6,349 bases of DNA. Origin: Azoarcus sp031556475 (GTDB taxonomy: Bacteria; Pseudomonadota; Gammaproteobacteria; Burkholderiales; Rhodocyclaceae). Made by a program: the position numbers and the translations under genes. Each line of letters opens with the position of its first letter. Position 1 is the first letter of the stretch. Under the pieces are notes generated by a model. That model did no database searches and was not told the origin of the DNA. It saw only the letters and a list, made by a program, of their open reading frames with translations. Of this stretch, positions 5,639-6,349 are shown one piece after another. Location of the stretch: assembly GCA_031556475.1 (NCBI GenBank), contig JAVBSY010000102.1:1-6349 (forward strand), written 5' to 3'.

Positions 5639-6349
5639 ATGCGCCTTCATCTCGTTCTCGCCGGCCTGCTCTGGCCCAGCCCGCAAATCGATCCGCGAAA
5701 CGGCCCATTGCCGGGAAACCCGCTACCAGGGCTGGAGGCACTGTTGGGCAAAGGGCGGACCCGGCTGTCTGCAGGCAGACCGGCAAACAGTTGGCTCGCT
5801 GGCCTGTTCGGCCTGGATGGCGAAATACCGTTCGCCGCGCTACGCCGGCTGGGTGAAGTACCGTCGATGGAAACCGGGCAATCCGCACCGAACGACGCCT
5901 GGCTGTGCGCCGACCCGGTGCATTTGTCCTTCGCCCGCGAACACCTGCTGCTCGACGAACTTGCCGACGACGAGCTTTCCACCGACGAAGCCGCCGCGCT
6001 CAGCGCCGCATTGAGCGAACACTTCGCCGACGAAGCCAGTCGTTTCATCATGGCGGCGCCGACACGCTGGTACCTGCGCCTGAGCGCCGCAAACCCGGCC
6101 CCATCCGCACTCGCCCCGCTCGACGAGGTCGTCGGCCGTCCGCTCGCATGCTTTCTGCCACAAGGGGGTGATCTTGTCTGGCAGAGGCGGATGAACGAAG
6201 CGCAAATCCTGCTGCACAACCATCCGGTGAATCAGGCACGCGAAACCGCCGGCCTGCGTCCGGCAAACAGTATCTGGTTCTGGGGCGGCGGCACGCTGCC
6301 CCCGCGCCTTGCCGCACCGCTGCCGGCCGTACAGGCGAACGAAGCGTTC
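5639..6349 (+). CDS. RpfE-type conserved protein (COG4255-like), 3'-truncated by window
   Basis: My translation from the ATG at 5639 gives 237 codons open to the window end; the C-terminus lies outside. It begins MRLHLVLAGLLWP, typical of the family, and contains WLCADPVHLSF (about 88-98), RWYLRL (about 143-148) and the hallmark block NEAQILLHNHPVN (about 185-197) followed by NSIWFWGGG. These blocks mark the beta/gammaproteobacterial proteins named 'regulatory protein RpfE type' or phosphoglycerate-mutase-like; I recognise them from memory. The family name comes from the Xanthomonas rpf cluster, but the molecular function is not established, and the metal-binding residues of true phosphoglycerate mutases cannot be judged from this half. 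No signal peptide is evident, so it is probably cytosolic. No Shine-Dalgarno sequence precedes the ATG, so the start rests on the family-like N-terminus; an in-frame TTG at 5630 is the only near alternative I noted. By analogy with Xanthomonas, recJ may follow. Confidence 0.8.
   Translation, partial: MRLHLVLAGLLWPSPQIDPRNGPLPGNPLPGLEALLGKGRTRLSAGRPANSWLAGLFGLDGEIPFAALRRLGEVPSMETGQSAPNDAWLCADPVHLSFAREHLLLDELADDELSTDEAAALSAALSEHFADEASRFIMAAPTRWYLRLSAANPAPSALAPLDEVVGRPLACFLPQGGDLVWQRRMNEAQILLHNHPVNQARETAGLRPANSIWFWGGGTLPPRLAAPLPAVQANEAF

Noticed and set aside
5344..5640. N-terminal extension of ppiD to 5640
   Set aside because: The added 99 residues have no family match, would place the membrane anchor internally, and overlap the start of the divergent gene.
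5647..6223. Minus-strand open frames opposite the rpfE-type gene
   Set aside because: Low-complexity Ser/Arg-rich translations in the shadow of a frame with strong family motifs.
1..6349. Search for CRISPR arrays, insertion-sequence ends, tRNA, or toxin-antitoxin and defence genes
   Set aside because: No regularly spaced repeats, transposase-like frames, cloverleaf-like sequence or defence domains were seen; the window is ordinary core genes.

Overview
This window looks like a core chromosomal segment of a GC-rich Gram-negative proteobacterium. A betaproteobacterium (Rhodocyclales or Burkholderiales type) is the best guess. The reasons are the kinds of proteins present (an RpfE-type protein, a large lipoprotein peptide-binding protein with a WNDPYP-type mature N-terminus, FabI next to PpiD), the codon usage, and the -10 boxes followed by CGC. 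The assignment rests on remembered family features, not on a search. I see no insertion sequence, phage gene, CRISPR array, tRNA or rRNA.

Layout. (1) Positions 1-1155, minus strand: the N-terminal 385 residues of a lipoprotein family-5 (peptide/nickel/oligopeptide type) ABC-transporter binding protein, cut off by the window edge. It has a sigma70-like promoter so close to its ATG that its mRNA may be leaderless. (2) 1316-2332, minus strand: a complete periplasmic sulfate-binding protein (sbp), best started at a GTG with a strong ribosome-binding site. No cysTWA genes lie in the visible neighbourhood. (3) 2333-2544: a divergent intergenic region between sbp and fabI, with an AT-rich half next to sbp, a long imperfect inverted repeat in the middle, and a perfect TATAAT box with GGAAAG repeats in front of fabI. 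(4) 2545-3339, plus strand: fabI, enoyl-ACP reductase. (5) 3367-3401: a terminator that reads in both directions between the convergent fabI and ppiD. (6) 3448-5343, minus strand: ppiD, a membrane-anchored periplasmic folding factor of the SurA/parvulin type. (7) 5344-5638: a divergent intergenic region with promoter-like boxes for both sides, a GC-rich hairpin and a 30-base pyrimidine tract. (8) 5639-6349, plus strand: the first 237 residues of an RpfE-type protein (COG4255-like), cut off by the window edge.

The genes do not form one pathway. Two are solute-binding proteins for uptake (peptides, sulfate), one completes each fatty-acid elongation cycle, one helps outer-membrane and periplasmic proteins fold, and one is a conserved protein of unclear function. 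Each transcription unit seems to have its own promoter. I found no clear undescribed system. The points most worth checking are the possible leaderless mRNA, the orphan sbp with its AT-rich, repeat-bearing upstream region, and the poorly characterised RpfE-type gene.
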